Source of the DNA: Piliocolobus tephrosceles
Lineage: Eukaryota > Chordata > Mammalia > Primates > Cercopithecidae
Assembly (NCBI RefSeq): GCF_002776525.5
Contig: NC_045443.1
Span: forward strand, 60,298,129 to 60,362,128
Length of the DNA stretch: 64,000 nt
Direction: 5' to 3'
The position numbers were made by a program, and so were the translations under genes. This document shows, one piece after another, positions 21,325 to 32,339 of this stretch. The notes under the pieces are model-generated. The model worked only from the letters and a program-made list of their open reading frames with translations. It ran no database searches and was not told where the DNA came from. Every line of letters starts with the position of its first letter. The first letter of the stretch is position 1.

Positions 21325-23000
21325 CAATGTTCAGAGCCCTGCAAGATACAGGTGGTAATACAGGGGCCTGTAGTCTGAAGCAGATAGACCTAGATTGTAA
21401 TGCTTTTTTACAATTCAAGGTATTTTGTGTCACTCCCTTAGTTTCCTCATATGTATAATGGGGATGCTAACACCTACTTAAATGTGTGATTTTTTTTTTA
21501 ATGGTTTTATTTTACCTGCAAATAATGAACAGATGTTCTACTCATAAATTCTACTTTCCAAAAACAATTAGAAGTTTTTTAAAAGAAAACCACACAATAC
21601 ATTTTAAAAGGCACTGGGATTCCTCTGCTTCTCAGTCATTGCTAGGCTAGAAAAATAAAGCCTATTCCACCAGGAATCACAAGTTAGAACTGAGTATTCT
21701 CCAAAGTGGAAATTATAGGGTATAGTGCCATTCCAGGCAGAGATTATTCAGTTCTCATTTACAACTTCCACAATTACCTATCAGAATGGCTAAACCAGGT
21801 AACCAGGTCAAAACAGTCCAGTATAATTAGGCCCCATCAAACGATGCCATTATGCTGTTCTAAGATGCTAATAAACCAAAACAGGAAATACTGAAGTCAA
21901 AATAAAAGATATTCAACTCTGTCATACAAATTGTTTGTTCCTTGTTGTATCCCCCGATTCTATAACATTAATAAATGAAATATTTTGCTGCAAATATTTT
22001 ATTTTATATCTCACTAGCCATGAATTTTTGTCATTAGTTACTGTATAAATGCTGCCTTGTGACATTATCCAAATGGCATGACCATTTTACACCCACAATT
22101 CACTTCTATAGTTATAAACAGAATTTTCATGATTTACATAACTACATCTATCAGTGAAGATTTAACATTGAGATGCAATCTAACATTTATAATAACTGAT
22201 GTTTTATAGACAGTAATGTAAGAAATATATATTTTAATCACTTTTCATCTAAGTGACCTTACGTAAAAAAATAAACCAATAATTTAGCAGTTCCAAATCT
22301 CCAAAGGACATTTTCAAGTGTACATATAGAAATAGTTATAGTGAGATTTTTAAGAAGCATCTTCCATGTCCACATCCTGTTGTAATGGCTGTACCATTTT
22401 CTCTTCTAGCTGCTTTCTTTGCCTGCCAGAGGGGCTCCGATGAGATGGATGTTTTGCTTGACTTCTTTAATATATCCTGAACTTTCTGTAGCTCTATTTT
22501 TCTTCAATCTGTTCATTGTAAAGTTAGCTTGGCGTTTCTGTTTGATCTCTTCAACTCTCTTCATTGCATCAATAGTTTTATTCCATAGCTCTCACTGGTA
22601 TTTGATAGGTTCCTTTCTATATTTTTCATATTTAAATGAATTATCTACTGTAAGCTTTTCACCAGCTGCTTTCTGGAATGCTTTAATCCACATGACCTTG
22701 CAAGAATTGCGCTTCTTTTTAAAATTTTAATGACATTTAGATTTATAAAATCTGAACACCTTGCAATCCTTGTAGATGAACATCATGCCGTGGTCGGGGT
22801 GGGTCGGCCCCAAATAGAAATAACACCTCTCCATACACATGTTGAACCCATGTGGATCCCCACTGACCAAACACCAAGCTTGAGAGGTGGTAAATGTGTG
22901 ATTTTTTAGGAGACAAAATGATGTGCTAATCTTAGTGCTTGTTACAGTGCTTGTTACACCTAAATAACATTAGGTATTATTACTATTGCTATCACTACTG
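21325..23000 (+). repeat. MIR split by a retrocopy
   Basis: The left part (21325-21490) has 'ttagtttcctcatatgtata' and 'ggggatgctaacacctac'. The right part (22895-23000) continues with 'aggagacaaaatgatgtg' and 'acattaggtattattacta'. The 1.4 kb between is the RSL24D1 pseudogene and one copy of its target duplication. Confidence 0.65.
21496..22890 (-). pseudogene. RSL24D1: Processed pseudogene of RSL24D1
   Basis: This is a retrocopied mRNA on the minus strand. The parent encodes a nuclear ribosome-biogenesis factor related to ribosomal protein L24 (yeast Rlp24), which acts on pre-60S particles. The coding remnant runs from the ATG at 22838-22840 to the TAA at 22350-22352, 491 bp against 492 for the 163-codon parent. 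Recognisable segments are HGMMF, DCKVFRF, VDNSF, NKTIDAMKRVEEIKQKRQA, EVKQNIHLI and APLAGK. Disabling changes are an in-frame TAA at 22727-22729, a TGA at 22592-22594, a 2-base loss compensated by a 2-base gain within the KKN...IKEVKQ region, and a 1-base loss after APLAGK. No introns remain. About 850 bp of 3' UTR follow, with an AATAAA-type signal near 21505 and a poly(A) seen as T's at 21492-21500. A 17-bp target duplication (taaatgtgtgatttttt) lies at 21479-21495 and 22891-22907. Confidence 0.93.
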
Positions 23001-23394
23001 GTGCTTTGAAAATGAGAATGAGTTCTCACTAATGTCATAAGGGAATATTTCTTAGTTTCAGAAAGTGGGCTCAAATTGGGTCTTGAAGGGTGTGTACATC
23101 TTCTGTAGGTAAGTATGGGGGCATATGGCAGCGAGAGCATTCTGTGTTAAAAAAAAATATGTTCCACAGGGACAATAACCAAATGTCTTTCTTTTATCAC
23201 ACAAAGCTATCAGCTACTAAAAATATCAACTAAAGAAAGAATGAGTTTTTTTTCATATAACTAGATCCCCCACTTGTTACAAACAAAATACATGGTTTCC
23301 AGAAAATATTTAGAAAACTTAGACAAACTTAGGCAAATTAAATGAAGAAAATTCAAACTACTGAAAATGTCATCTCCAAGATATAACTGTTATT

Positions 23395-24030
23395 AAAATT
23401 TAAAACATTTTAATTGTGGCAAAACATACATAAAATTTACCACCTTAACCATTTTAAGGGTGCAGTTTAGCAGCGTTAAGTACATTTGTATTGTTCTGCA
23501 CAGTCTCTAAAAATCCTTTTCATCTTGCAAAATCGAAACTCTGTACCCATTGAACAACTGTCCACCCTGCAGTCCCTCCAGCCCCTGGCAATCACCATTC
23601 TACTTCCTGTATCTGTGATTTTGATGATTCTAGGTACTTCGTATAAGTGGCCTCATATGGTATTTGTGTTTTTGTGACTGGCATATTTCACTTATAATTG
23701 ATTTCTTACTAGTTTTGTTACCTGTTTGTGTATAGAAATGTTTAGATCTGCCATTGTTTATTTAATCATTTCCCCACAGTGGGACAGTTAGGGGCTTACA
23801 TTAAAAAATATTATAAATAACCGTGCAACTATTATCCTTATTGTAAATCTTTAGGTCCCTTCATTGTCAGCTCTTTGGGATAAGTTTCCAGACATCCATT
23901 TGCTGGGTTATCGGGTATGCCCACTTAGTCTCTTGATAAATACTGCCACCTTTTCCTTAAGAAATGTAGTAGCAATCTTGATTCCTACCAGTGTTGTGAG
24001 TGCTGATTTCCATGTCTCTTTTACTTTTCT
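23395..24030 (-). mobile_element. L1M 3' UTR fragment
   Basis: 'taccaccttaaccattttaa', 'gtgcagtttagcagcgttaa', 'ggcaatcaccattctacttc' and 'cttgataaatactgccacc' follow an old L1 3' UTR in reverse. There is no intact frame. Confidence 0.7.
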
Positions 24031-25282
24031 TTTTTTACCACTTAAATTGGAACTATTTTTGATCCTTCATCAGTCATTGCTTAAAGCCCGGTGAAGTGCA
24101 GGCTTCACAAGGGATATACCATACACCTACTATAGCCCAAAAGGCTAAGAAATCAAACTGAGAACTTCAAGCTTCAAGAAGTTCAGGGCAGTTAACTTAA
24201 TCCTGCTTAACCATGAAATCCTAGGTTCCTGGCTTAGGATTCTCTCAGTCTTTGAACGTACAGAAAATCCTGTTACTTAGTGGCCTAAGGATATTGCTTA
24301 CACGGACTGAATCTACCCTGTCATTGTTCCTCAAATTAATTCCTAGCAATACTGTTGTTAGAAAAACTCGGCAAAGAATTTAATTCAAGTTAAAATGCCA
24401 ACATGAGAGAAAATCACATCTAACCCAATATATCATAGCAACCAAAAAGAACCAGTCTACAAGTAACTTTCTCAAAGTTTGATCTGGGAAGGTACTTCAT
24501 TAAGAAAGGCAGTATATATGCACACTAATAACCTATGGGTAGATTTTTTTTTTTTTTTTTTTTTTACTGTGTCGTGATACAATAATATATCCAAACACAC
24601 ATACAGACGCTGAATTTTCTTGGTTAAATGTCAAGTGCAAATTTACCACATAAGGAGGGTTTGCTCATTATAGCATTTCCTAAATAATCAGTTTTAGAGA
24701 TTTAGCAAGTAATAAGAAATTAGTAAGCTTGAGGAGCAACAAAAACATGGCATCTGGAGATTAGACTGAATGGAGCACATTGCTGAGCAAGCTTAATAAT
24801 GTAGAAGATACTGTAAGTGTCCAAAAAACTTTTGTTAGAGGGAAATATCAACTAACATCTAATTTACACTTGTTTTATAATGCCCACACATGGGCACAAG
24901 CACATTAAAAAGAAAAGACATCAGGAAAACATTGGAACAGTATTGGTCAAGATACCATTTCCTTTCCAATCTGTACCATGAGTTTCTGTAAGGGTAGGCA
25001 TGAATTAAGTTTTGAGGTTTGATAGTTCTGAGCAGTGATTCGGTCTTGTCATAACTGGTGATTTCATTCCCTTTGGCTTGTGTGTGTCTGTAAAACCTTA
25101 TTTATGAAATTCCACTTGACTTTTCTCTTATCTTCCTCTTTTTATTGTTTATCACGTGAAGACAGATTCACTGGTGTCAGCACCCCTGACTTATAGTGAA
25201 AGCTGAATGTAGGCATATCCTGGCTTGGGGCATGATGGTGAGAGCAGGGGTGACTGGAGATGGGAGAAGAAACTCTGAGCAC
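24031..25282. other. Unassigned interval with a T22 tract
   Basis: A pure run of 22 T's lies at 24544-24565, followed by sequence I do not recognise. It could be the reverse poly(A) of an unknown retrocopy, but no target duplication was found. No gene. Confidence 0.4.
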
Positions 25283-25560
25283 GTATTCTCAACTAGGACA
25301 ATCTTGCCCCCAGTGGGGCAAAACTTGGTTGATGAAACTGGGAGGCAAAAATACCTTATTCTTTGTGCATAGGCACAGATATACAGCATATCTATTGCAT
25401 TAAAATATTATGAGAGTGATGATTAGTAAAAAATGTCTAAAAGGCTGATGGGAGGTGGAGGCCGTAATGAAGAAAGGTTAAGAGGTAGTAAATGAGAGGA
25501 AAAGTAGTTCTTTACAAGGCACTCAGCTGCCTAGAAATGACCGAATTTAAGAACCTCTGT
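25283..25560 (+). mobile_element. MER20-like hAT element
   Basis: 'tattctcaactaggacaatc' and 'ttgcccccagtggggcaaaa' at the left, and 'tttaagaacctctg' at the right, resemble the ends of MER20-type non-autonomous hAT-Charlie transposons. The middle is poorly matched. Confidence 0.45.
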
Positions 25561-25794
25561 TCTTAAAAGGGGAAATATTCATTTGTAAAGGATATTTCCA
25601 ATGATAGTCCTTTGGAGTGAAGATTATAGAATAAGTTTCTCTCATTTTCTTTTCTACCTCTACCTTTCTAGGATTTCCAGCACAGAGTACAGCACAGGAT
25701 AAAGGTCTGAATCAGAAATGACAGCCTGCTTGTATTTGTGAAAAGTTAAATGGCCTCAAAATGATGACCAGCATCATTGTTGATGAGATAACAA

Positions 25795-25975
25795 TGTAGA
25801 TTCATTGGCATCTACTACATGTTAGGTACTTTGTCTATGGTTACTACCTAGTTAACATAAAAACCCTGCAGAATAGGTATATTATCCCCATTTGACAGAT
25901 GAGGAAGTCAAGCAGCAATTATGTGCCGAACCGGAATGTAAACCCAGGTCTGTGTGACTCTCAAGGAGATACCCT
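25795..25975 (-). repeat. MIR
   Basis: Reverse MIR: 'catctactacatgttaggta', 'tatccccatttgacagatga' and 'aacccaggtctgtgtgactc'. Confidence 0.75.
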
Positions 25976-26466
25976 TTCCACTGGGCCATACCACTCCTCA
26001 TGAAGGGTCCCTGGAAAGCCCTCTTGTTCCTTACAGAAGGTTTTTGTTTCTCTGGAGTTTTGACCTTGGATGCTCCTTTAGGTGCTGTATCACTCATATA
26101 ACTCACACTCATCTTGCCCTTCAGGTTGTAATCTTAGTCTGTCCTAAAATGGCTCAAATGTAAATGTCTTCACTTTTTTCATTATCACTTATCTTTAATG
26201 AGATGCGCTTAAGTTCCTAAATGAGCATCCTTCCATTCTACTTGAATGAACTGTATCACAGAATAACAAGTATTACCGCCCAAGCCAAAAGTCTGCTTTC
26301 CCAGAAGCCTGTCACTGTAGATGGGCAGCCCTTATGGTTGATAAGCTGTATCTTTCCTTTTAAGCCCCCAGATGCTGTTTGGAAATATGCAGTTATGTTT
26401 TCATCTATCATAATGGTTTTCCAAGGATCCTTCTTCCTATTTCTTTCTCACTCATAAAAACATTTG
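25976..26466. other. Unassigned interval
   Basis: No gene or repeat recognised. Frames on both strands overlap at 25882-26163, and another lies at 26221-26457, none with domain features. Confidence 0.4.
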
Positions 26467-26757
26467 GGCCAGGCACGGTGGCTCATGCCTGTAATCCCAG
26501 CCCTTTGGGAGGATGAGGTGGGCAGATCATGAGATCAGGCGTTTGAGACCAGTCTGGCCAACATGGTGAAAACCCGTCTCTACTAAAGATACAAAAAAAT
26601 TAGCTGGGTGTGGTGGTGCGCACCTGTAATCCCAGCTACTTGGGAGGCTGAGGCAGGAGAACTGCTTGAACTCGGGAAGCAGATGTTGCAGTGAGCCGAG
26701 ATCATACCACTGCACTCCAGCCTGGAGACAGAGCAAGACTCCATCTCAAAAAATAAA
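26467..26757 (+). mobile_element. AluS-type
   Basis: Complete two-arm Alu from 'ggccaggcacggtggctcat' to 'gcaagactccatctca' with a short A-rich tail. The 'gagaccagtctggccaacat' segment is S-type. Confidence 0.92.
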
Positions 26758-27959
26758 AATAGTATATTTTTTGGTCATATGTCTGGTTATATTGATTAAC
26801 CACAGACAAAACATAAATATTCTCATTCAACAAGAAAGGTTTTTGACTTGCAGCTTGATATAATGACTGTGCAGGGGAATTTAACACATTCTTTATGCCA
26901 TGAGGCCCTTTAAATCTTATTATTTTAAGAACTGTTCCTTTAAAATGATGCTGTATTTGGCTCTTTTATTCTGTTACTTTCTGCCCAATAAATACCCACA
27001 GTTTTCATTTTTCTCCTTGTCATTACTACTCTGTTAGCTGAGCCTTGCACTTGTGGCATACATTTTATTTTTCCAAAATGAAATGTCAGAAGGTTAAGAG
27101 ATCACGTGATCAGCTGCTACATCTTTTTATAACATGTATTCTTCTATTTACAAGGCAATATTCTAGCCATCCTAAGATGCAAGCAGACTATATTTTCCAT
27201 CTCCTTCAACCCTGTGACAGTGGAGGTAGCTAGAGGCTGTTCTGAGAGAACATTTATGTACAATGGGAGACTCTTACTCTCCTCCCATCCTTTTTTATAT
27301 GATAAGAAGATAGTTTTCCTGGATATCACAACATTTTGTTATTTTTGAGATAAATAGGAATTTCATAGATATAAATAGATTTTCTTTAAAGCATGGTGAT
27401 TTGATTCACAAACTGTATAATAAAATAATTATGAACTGTGTAAAAGTATGCCACTTAAAATTTACTTTCCCATAGCTACAGAAGGAAAGGGTGGTTTAAT
27501 TAAATGACAATGCCAGAGCTTTTTTCCCAAAATATGTTTAACAACATGGGATATCATGGATGACCAGATTAAAAAATAGGCTGGATCTGATTCCAGAATT
27601 CAAGTTTATCTTCTTCCAGAACAAGTGTTCTTTCTTTGACACAAAACAACAACAAAAACAAGCCTCCCACCATCCACCAAACAAAAACAAAAGTAGTAAC
27701 AACCGATGTAGTGCAGTAGTTTCCTTATAGATACATTGCATATTTTTCAGTTCTATATTACAAATTTCATCTTATTTCACCTTGACCTTATGTATTTACA
27801 GATGACCCTGCAATAGGTTATATTCAGTGAGTTTGTGATTTTCTTAGCATAGAAGAAAATGCTAAGAAAAATGCTGTAATTTACAAACTACTGATGTGGT
27901 TATTCTGTTTCCTTTTGTCTAATGGATGCTGTGTCTTCTTCCTTCTTACACACAGACTT
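26758..27959. other. Unassigned AT-rich interval
   Basis: Apart from the repeats annotated separately I see no gene or named repeat. A local inverted pair, 'ttcttagcat' and 'atgctaagaa', lies near 27840-27870. Confidence 0.4.
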
Positions 27960-28095
27960 GCAGAGTTTTAAAGCTGAGTTGGATCTAATTTTGTAGATGA
28001 GCAAATCAAGGCTCAGTGAATTAAAGTTACACACTTAGTCTAGCAAAAGAACTGGTAGATGGGGAGCCTGAGCCAGAAAAGTGTGGAGGTCAGCA
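27960..28095 (-). repeat. MIR fragment
   Basis: Reverse MIR remnants: 'ttgtagatgagcaaatcaag' and 'gctcagtgaattaaagttac'. Confidence 0.45.
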
Positions 28096-28269
28096 GAAGA
28101 AGACATTTTCTGTGCTGAGAGAAAAACATCCAAGCAAGAATTCAGTATGTTTAAGATGTGTTTAGAAGATGATTGAAACTCAACATGCATGATTTGGTTT
28201 CTGTTTTCTGAGAGAAATGAATATTTATGTCCAATATTATTGTACAAAACTGGTATCTGCCCAGGAGTC

Positions 28270-28470
28270 CGACCCAGATTAAAATCCTAGCTCTGTCTCT
28301 TCTTGTGTACCTGCAAGCAAATGGATACATCTAAATTTCAGTTTTCTCATCAGTAAAATGAGGTTAAGTTATATTCCACAGGATTACAGTGAGAATGCAA
28401 TAAAATGTGTGAAGTACTTTGCATTATGAATGGCCCATAGTACATGCTTAACGAGTGACTTTTCATTATC
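28270..28470 (+). repeat. MIR
   Basis: Forward MIR: 'taaaatcctagctctgtc', 'cagttttctcatcagtaaaa', 'caggattacagtgagaatgc' and 'ggcccatagtacatgctta'. Confidence 0.75.
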
Positions 28471-28885
28471 CTTTCTTCTCTGGTTTTGGTTGTACATAGG
28501 AAGACTGTGTGGAATTATGCCCAATCCTATAGCATTATCATGGTAAAAATAAGTGACCCACATACATAAGCTGAAGAGTTAGGTCAGAGAATAAAAGAAT
28601 AAAGAGGGAGCGCGTCTTGAACCTAGAGAAAGTGAAGTGCTCTGCAACGTTCCCGTGGTTAGACTTTAATGTAATTTAATTTGTTTAATTAGGGTAGATT
28701 TCCAATAAAGGACAGAAGTATTAGATAAACAGGAAAAGAAATCTTTCTGATCATCATGGTGTTATATATTTAAAGCAGTTAAAGCAACATTATTTTAATT
28801 GGAAGGATATATGTTAATAGAAACAGAAGGGAGAACATTCATTTTAAAAAATAATTATAACAACTCCAATTCAATAACTTATAAT
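28471..28885. other. Unassigned AT-rich interval
   Basis: No gene. Contains 'gtttaattagggta', a homeodomain-like TAATTA core, near 28683. Confidence 0.35.
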
Positions 28886-29185
28886 AACATAGTTGTGGTT
28901 AAGATTAAGGACTTGGAATCAGACAGATGTGGGTTCACACCCCAGGTTCCCCACATGCTGTGCAACCTGGGCAGGTAAGTAACCTCTAAAACTTGGTATC
29001 TGTATAATGGTAATATGTATGAGGTCGAATCACATGAAATTATCACTTTCATAAGTCAAAACCAGTCAAATACTGGATAATTCATATGATTCAACCCAGC
29101 TGTGAGAATAAAAAGATAATGTAACTAAAGTTATTACCACAATCACAGGCACTAAGTGCTCTATAAGTGATAGTTATTATGTTAA
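28886..29185 (+). repeat. MIR with an internal gap
   Basis: The 5' half reads 'ggacttggaatcagacagat' and 'gggttcacaccccaggttcc'; the 3' half reads 'cactaagtgctctataagtg' and 'atagttattatgtt'. About 80 bp near 29010-29090 do not fit MIR and may be an insertion. Confidence 0.7.
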
Positions 29186-29842
29186 TGAATCCAACAACTG
29201 GGGAAAAAAAATTACATCACGATTCCTCCATACAATGGAGTAAGATAAAAAACAGTTAAAATCATGACTGTGAAGAATAATTAAGGGTATAAAACTATAA
29301 TCATAATAAAAACACTAAATTAAAAACAAGAAGATCTAATATATATATAGAATTTCATCCAAATTTTAAAACATATATGCAAGTCTATTTGTCTGTTTAT
29401 ATAGAAAGCTGTCTGGAAGAAAATATATTAAAAAGTTAAACACAACCCTTGATAAATGATATTAATAAAAATTATATAATAATTATATTATCTTCTTTCC
29501 ATAGTTTCTTCCCATTTTCTATAAACTCGTCTACTACTTTTATAATCAGTAAAAGTATGTACTTTTTCCTTCTACCCCTCAAAGTACAAAAAGCTAACAA
29601 GAGTTCTTCTATATACAAGAAGAACACCCTATTTGATAAATGCCATTTTGTTATCCACTTTAAAATTTAAAAATAAAAATCTTAGATATTGATTTCGTTT
29701 GAGTTCTAATTTCCTTCTGCATAGCGTTTTTGCGTATGGCACAGGGTTAAAGAAAAAACTAAAACATGAGATATCAAGGCAGAGTTATAGAAACAATAAT
29801 TTAGGCTGTTAAGACTACGGGAAAAGGTGTAGAGTTTAAGAG
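29186..29842. other. AT-rich unassigned interval
   Basis: Very AT-rich, with short (AT)n runs near 29338. No gene or named repeat. Confidence 0.4.
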
Positions 29843-30192
29843 TGTGTCGTAGTCCAGCCAGACCGCTATAACAAATTACTGTAGGCTGGGTAGTTTTCAA
29901 ACACACACAATTCACTTCTCACAGTTCTGGAGGCTGGCAAGTTTAAGATCAAGGTGCTGGCTGGTAAGGGCCTGTTTTCTGGTTCACAAATGTCTCCCAC
30001 TGTGTCCTCACAGAGCAAAAGTGGTGAGACAGCTCTCTTGGGTTTCATTTCTAAGGGCACTAATCCCGTTCATGAGGGCTCTACCCTCATGACCTAATCA
30101 CCTCCCAAAGGCCTCACCTACTGACACGGTCTCCTTGGGGTGAGGATTTCAACATATGAATTTTGGTGGGGACAAACATTCAGTCCACTGCA
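29843..30192 (-). mobile_element. MaLR-type LTR
   Basis: 'tcacttctcacagttctgga', 'ggcaagtttaagatcaaggt', 'ggctctaccctcatgaccta', 'atttcaacatatgaattttg' and 'acattcagtccactgca' form the full series of a common MaLR LTR in reverse. Target duplications are not clear. Confidence 0.7.
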
Positions 30193-30454
30193 GAGTAGTA
30201 ATTTTAGGTATGGAACTAGCAGGCATCAAAAAAGATTTTTTGACTATTTGTATATTCTTCAAGAATTTTCCTTTCCCAGTTTTGTGTGCCTCTCTACAAT
30301 TCTGTCTTTGGGGAAACTTTATAAGTGAGACCTAGCATAGCTCCTGAAGGAGACAATTTTAGGAAACTCCTTTGGATGTAGTTTCCAATGGATGTGTCTT
30401 AAACCAAAACCTGCCCTCTCACAAGTATGTCATGAAAAAGCAAAGATGATGCTT

Positions 30455-30655
30455 CTACAATGCTTGTGTTTATAAAATACTTTGATAAATCTCACCTCAC
30501 TATGATCTTGTAAGATGAACAGGGCATGAATTATCTTATTCATCTTGCAGAATAGACAAGAAGATGGGAGGGTAAGTGAATTAATAGTCTTGTCTCCCAC
30601 CACTAGAGCACAGTAAGGATTAGAATGAAGACTTCTACTTCCCAAACCTAGGCTT
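30455..30655 (-). repeat. MIR
   Basis: Reverse MIR, degraded: 'aaatctcacctcactatgat', 'attcatcttgcagaatagac' and a worn 3' end near 30650. Confidence 0.55.
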
Positions 30656-30747
30656 ACGTGCCTCTGCTGTGCAGGGCTTTTTTAAGATATGTTTTAGGGT
30701 ATCTTGTAATACAAATAAGAAATCTTGTAATATAAAATAAGAACACA

Positions 30748-31060
30748 GGCCGGGCGCAGTGGCTTATGCCTGTAATCCCAGCACTTTGGGAGGCCCAGGT
30801 GGGCAGATCACCTGAGGTCAGAAGTTCGAGACCAGCTTGACCAACATGGAGAAACCCCATCTCTACTAAAAATACAAAATTAGCCGGGCATAGTGGCACA
30901 TGCCTGTAATTCCAGCTACTCGGGAGGCTGAGGCAGGAGAGTTGTTTGAACCCGGGAGCCAGAGGTTGCGATGAGCCGAGATCGCGCCATTGCACTCCAG
31001 CCTGGGCAACAAGAGCGAAACTCCATCTCAAAATGAAACAAAACAACGACAACAAAAAAA
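30748..31060 (+). mobile_element. AluS-type with short target duplication
   Basis: Starts ggccgggcgcagtggcttat, with two full arms and a mixed A-rich tail. The flanking copy aagaacaca occurs at 30739-30747 and 31059-31067. The longest open frame in the window (174 residues, 30654-31178 minus) is simply this Alu read backwards. Confidence 0.92.
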
Positions 31061-31627
31061 GAACACAGAGAAAAGGGAAAGTAAAAAATGAAAAAAAAAA
31101 AGAAAACAAATAGCAAAGAATAAATGAAAATTGTAATGCCTCATTACTTTTTATGTTACTTCCTGTCTCTGAGCACATAGTAGTTCGAGGCTATAAAATT
31201 AATATAAATACCCAGATCCTGATCAGTGGCTGATGTATAAGCATTGAATGTTTCGTTCTTAAGACCACTTGAGGAAAGAGCTTATTGTGTAATTATAGCT
31301 GTGCTTCCTGTCTAACACTGTTATAGGCAGAGAGGTGGCAGCTTTTTCCTTCAGACACTAAGTACAGAACTGAGTTTTAGGAAAGAACATGTACCCATAT
31401 TGTGAAAACACTTTACTCTCAGAGTGAGTATTCTCAGCACTAACCCTTTCCAAGCAACTTCAGCCTTTCTGGAGAAATTGTTAAATATTACAGATAACAC
31501 TGGACAGCTGGTCAGAAAACCTAAGTTCTTGCCAACTAGAATCCATGAGACAAATAAAAAGACAAGTGATGGAAACTCACATGGCCCATTTCCTTTTCCG
31601 TAAAGTAAGAGGTTTGAATTAGCCTAC

Positions 31628-31772
31628 TAGTTCTTGACTCTGGTGCATGACATATAGCACAGCATTTTACGAATGCTGGTGCCTGATCCAAACTCCAGAA
31701 ATCCTGATTTTATTGGTCTGAGTAAATTTCTCTAAGTAATGGCGATGCCAGGCAGGTTTAAGAACCACGGGG
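31628..31772 (+). mobile_element. MER5-like hAT MITE
   Basis: Begins 'cttgactctggtgcatgaca' and ends 'caggtttaagaaccacgg', with 'actccagaaatcctgatttt' in the middle, which is the MER5 pattern. MIR-like sequence flanks it on both sides (to about 31815). Confidence 0.5.
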
Positions 31773-31923
31773 TTAGGTGACCTCTGAAATGCCTCTAGCT
31801 CTGAGATTCTATGTTATTTTGGTTCTGTTTTTCCTTCCAAGAGCAAACCAGGGAGGGGATACAATATTCCACCTCCCGCTTTCCTCCTCTCTTAGTATAA
31901 CTTGCTGACTTGTAATCGGGGTA

Positions 31924-32086
31924 GTGATTTTCAAATTTTAGTGAATAGTTAAAATGCAGATTACTAGGCTTCACTCCATGAAATACTGATGTGGTAGACC
32001 TGGGGCATTGCCCAGAAATCTATATTTTTCACAAGCATCCACATGATTCTGAGGCCATTGATTGAGAACCAAATTTTGAAAAACAC
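31924..32086 (+). mobile_element. MER5A
   Basis: It has imperfect inverted ends (agtgattttcaaa / tttgaaaaacact) and the internal 'atgtggtagacctggggc' and 'tgattgagaacc' blocks. It is close to full length for MER5A. Confidence 0.75.
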
Positions 32087-32339
32087 TGTCAAAGGCATGA
32101 TTTGTAACCTCATGGATAAGATTTTGCCTGGGGAATCTTTGGGATCCTGATTCACTCTGGAACACGACTTTGGCTAAATTGAGAAAAGGGTGCAGTGACT
32201 CGAAGACCCAAACCTCATAGCTCCGACACCCCTCTTCATTTAAGTTTCAATCAGGCAGCTAGGGTGCCGGCTTTCATCAAAAGTTGCTCTGAATATTCAA
32301 GTAGCAATAAGAGGATTAGAATCCAGAGTAGACAACACC

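Noticed and set aside
22419..22730. 103-residue plus-strand frame
   Set aside because: It is antisense to the RSL24D1 pseudogene and has no support as a gene.
30654..31178. Longest open frame in the window (174 residues, minus strand)
   Set aside because: It is the antisense translation of an AluS with its flanks; the same residue pattern recurs at every Alu here.
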